From JAENVU01 sp964639075 (GTDB taxonomy: Bacteria > Actinomycetota > Acidimicrobiia > IMCC26256 > JAENVU01): a DNA stretch of 6,745 nt. Below are positions 5,566-6,745 of the stretch, piece by piece. The notes below the pieces were generated by a model. It had not been told where the DNA came from and ran no database searches. It saw only the letters and a program-made list of their open reading frames with translations. The stretch is from contig CAZXCB010000185.1 of assembly GCA_964639075.1 (NCBI GenBank), positions 1 through 6,745 on the forward strand. The letters are read 5' to 3'. Both the position numbers and the translations under genes were made by a program. The stretch's first letter is position 1. The number at the start of each line of letters is the position of its first letter.

Positions 5566-6745
5566 TCAGTGGGTGATCGAGTACCAGAAGTCGTCGAGGG
5601 TCAGGCGGATGCCGTCGACGTAGGTGTGGATGGGCTGGGCGACGAGACCGATCACGATGATCGTGAACAGCGCCGCGAGCACCAGCACGAGGATGTCGCG
5701 CCGGCGAACGCGCCCCTCGTAGAGGCGGTGCACGCCCTTCGCGTCGACGAGGACCGGGCCGAGCCGGAGCCGCGTGAGGAACGTGGAGGCCATCCCCTTG
5801 CGACCCTTGTCGAGCATCTCGACCATCGTGGAATGGGTCCCGACCGCGACGATCAGCGACGCACCGGCTTCGTACGCGAGGAGCATCGCGACGTCCTCGC
5901 TCATCCCCTCCGCGACGAACTCCTCGTACTCCTTGCCGGCGGTCATGCCCATCGCGTGGAGGTTCTCGCGACCCGGCGCCCGGCCGTCCGGATGGACGTG
6001 GTGGAGCAGCTCGGCGCCACAGTGCACCGCCGCGTCGCTCACGGAGTCGAAGTCGCCGATGATGATGTCGGGGGTGAAGCCGAGGTCGAGCAGCGCGTCG
6101 GCGCCGCCGTCGACGCCGATGAGCACCGGCTGGTACTCCTTCAGGTACTGCTTCAGCGCGGCGAGGTCGTTCTGATAGTCGTGGCCGCGCACGACGACCA
6201 TCACGTGCCGGCCGCGGAACTTGGTGTGCAGCTTCGGCAGCTCGAGCGGCTCGAACGTGATCTTCGCCTCGTGCTGGATGTACTCGAGCGTGTTGGCCGC
6301 GAACCGTTCGAGCTCCACGCCGATGTTGGCCCGGGCCTCCTCCATCGCCGCGCTGACGTCCGCGACGGTCCGTCGCTGCCCGTGACCGATCGGCCGCGTG
6401 TTGCACCACAGCGCGCCGTCGGTGTCCACCACGACGTCGTCGCCCTCGGTGATCTCGGTCATGATCCGGCTGCCGACGTCGTCGACGAGCAGGATCCCGG
6501 CCTCCACGAGACGGATCGGGCCGCCGTTCGGGTAGCGACCCGTGATCGACGGCGCCGCGTTGACCACCGCCGCGACGCCGGCGCCGATCAGTCCCTCGGC
6601 GGCGACGCGGTCGATGTCGGCATGGTCGATCACCGCGATCTCGCCGACCTGCATCCGCTTGACGAGGTCCTTGGTCCGGCGGTCCACGCGGGCGACGGCC
6701 TGCACCGGGCCCGCGGGCGGCAGCACCGCTTCGGGCGCGCCCCGG
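5566..6745 (-). CDS. steA: SteA, cytokinetic-ring associated protein with a thiamine pyrophosphokinase-like domain (5' end likely beyond window)
   Basis: A SteA homologue (COG4825; M. tuberculosis Rv1697, C. glutamicum SteA). In Corynebacterineae it works with SteB at the septum to promote daughter-cell separation through the RipC-FtsEX hydrolase pathway. Numbering from GTG 6726: an N-terminal segment VARVDRRTKDLVKRM leads to VNAAPSITGRYPNGGP (about 55-70), a SteA hallmark. A second domain fold similar to thiamine pyrophosphokinase carries IGVDGGADALLDLGF (203-217) and GDFDS (224-228), then PDGRAPGRENL. STFLTRLRLGPVLVDAKGVHRLY precedes an Arg-rich patch and a membrane helix at about 344-363. 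The last 23 residues would lie outside. The frame stays open to the window edge, and GTG 6726 has no ribosome site. Relatives carry some 20 residues before this region, so the true start is probably beyond 6745. The gene heads the operon with mctB (13-base gap); recN would be expected upstream by synteny. Confidence 0.92.
   Translation of the reverse strand, partial: RGAPEAVLPPAGPVQAVARVDRRTKDLVKRMQVGEIAVIDHADIDRVAAEGLIGAGVAAVVNAAPSITGRYPNGGPIRLVEAGILLVDDVGSRIMTEITEGDDVVVDTDGALWCNTRPIGHGQRRTVADVSAAMEEARANIGVELERFAANTLEYIQHEAKITFEPLELPKLHTKFRGRHVMVVVRGHDYQNDLAALKQYLKEYQPVLIGVDGGADALLDLGFTPDIIIGDFDSVSDAAVHCGAELLHHVHPDGRAPGRENLHAMGMTAGKEYEEFVAEGMSEDVAMLLAYEAGASLIVAVGTHSTMVEMLDKGRKGMASTFLTRLRLGPVLVDAKGVHRLYEGRVRRRDILVLVLAALFTIIVIGLVAQPIHTYVDGIRLTLDDFWYSITH

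Noticed and set aside
3300..5576. Plus-strand open frame of more than 750 codons spanning the 3' part of the second GT39-like gene and the antisense of the GT4-like and mctB genes
   Set aside because: It overlaps well-recognised genes on the other strand, and its repetitive Arg/Glu/Asp/His-rich translation is a GC artefact.
5159..6409. Minus-strand open frame overlapping steA and mctB in another phase
   Set aside because: The translation is Arg-rich nonsense, whereas the overlapping frames give clear SteA and MctB proteins.
1..6745. tRNA, rRNA, CRISPR, insertion sequence or phage signals
   Set aside because: I looked for cloverleaf-like arms, regularly spaced repeats, terminal inverted repeats and transposase or integrase motifs and found none. 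Almost all bases are accounted for by six protein genes.

Overview
The window is very GC-rich (roughly 70% by eye), with GTG and TTG starts. Its backbone is actinobacterial: a SteA homologue, then an MctB/SteB homologue, then pyrG, the order I recall from Mycobacterium tuberculosis (Rv1697-Rv1698-Rv1699). The style of the proteins, above all the paired GT-C glycosyltransferases, suggests a lineage outside the mycobacteria, perhaps Acidimicrobiia. That finer placement is an inference. No RNA gene, mobile element, CRISPR array or phage gene is visible.

Layout: bases 1-560 carry the N-terminal third of pyrG (CTP synthase) on the minus strand, cut by the left edge. Bases 561-821 are a divergent intergenic region holding the pyrG ribosome binding site, a possible pyrG promoter, and short palindromes and direct repeats. 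Bases 822-3796 carry two plus-strand GT39-like membrane glycosyltransferase genes. They are tandem paralogues joined by a 4-base stop/start overlap. Bases 3720-6745 carry a minus-strand operon running right to left: steA (5' end probably beyond the window), mctB/steB, and a GT4/MraY-like phosphoglycosyltransferase. The second GT39 gene and the GT4-like gene converge and overlap by 77 bases, inside which lies a two-tier inverted repeat.

How the genes fit together: SteA and SteB are cell-separation factors that act with the RipC-FtsEX peptidoglycan hydrolase pathway in Corynebacterineae. The GT4-like enzyme should load a sugar phosphate onto a polyprenyl phosphate at the membrane. GT-C enzymes normally use polyprenyl-phosphate sugars on the outer face. 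Together they suggest a cell-envelope or division neighbourhood into which a duplicated glycosyltransferase pair has been placed between the steA operon and pyrG. The polymer and substrates cannot be read from sequence. I see no clearly new defence or mobile system. The most unusual points are the convergent overlap with its symmetric hairpin, the hairpin that hides a Shine-Dalgarno sequence before the GT4-like gene, and the well-conserved GT39 paralogue pair.
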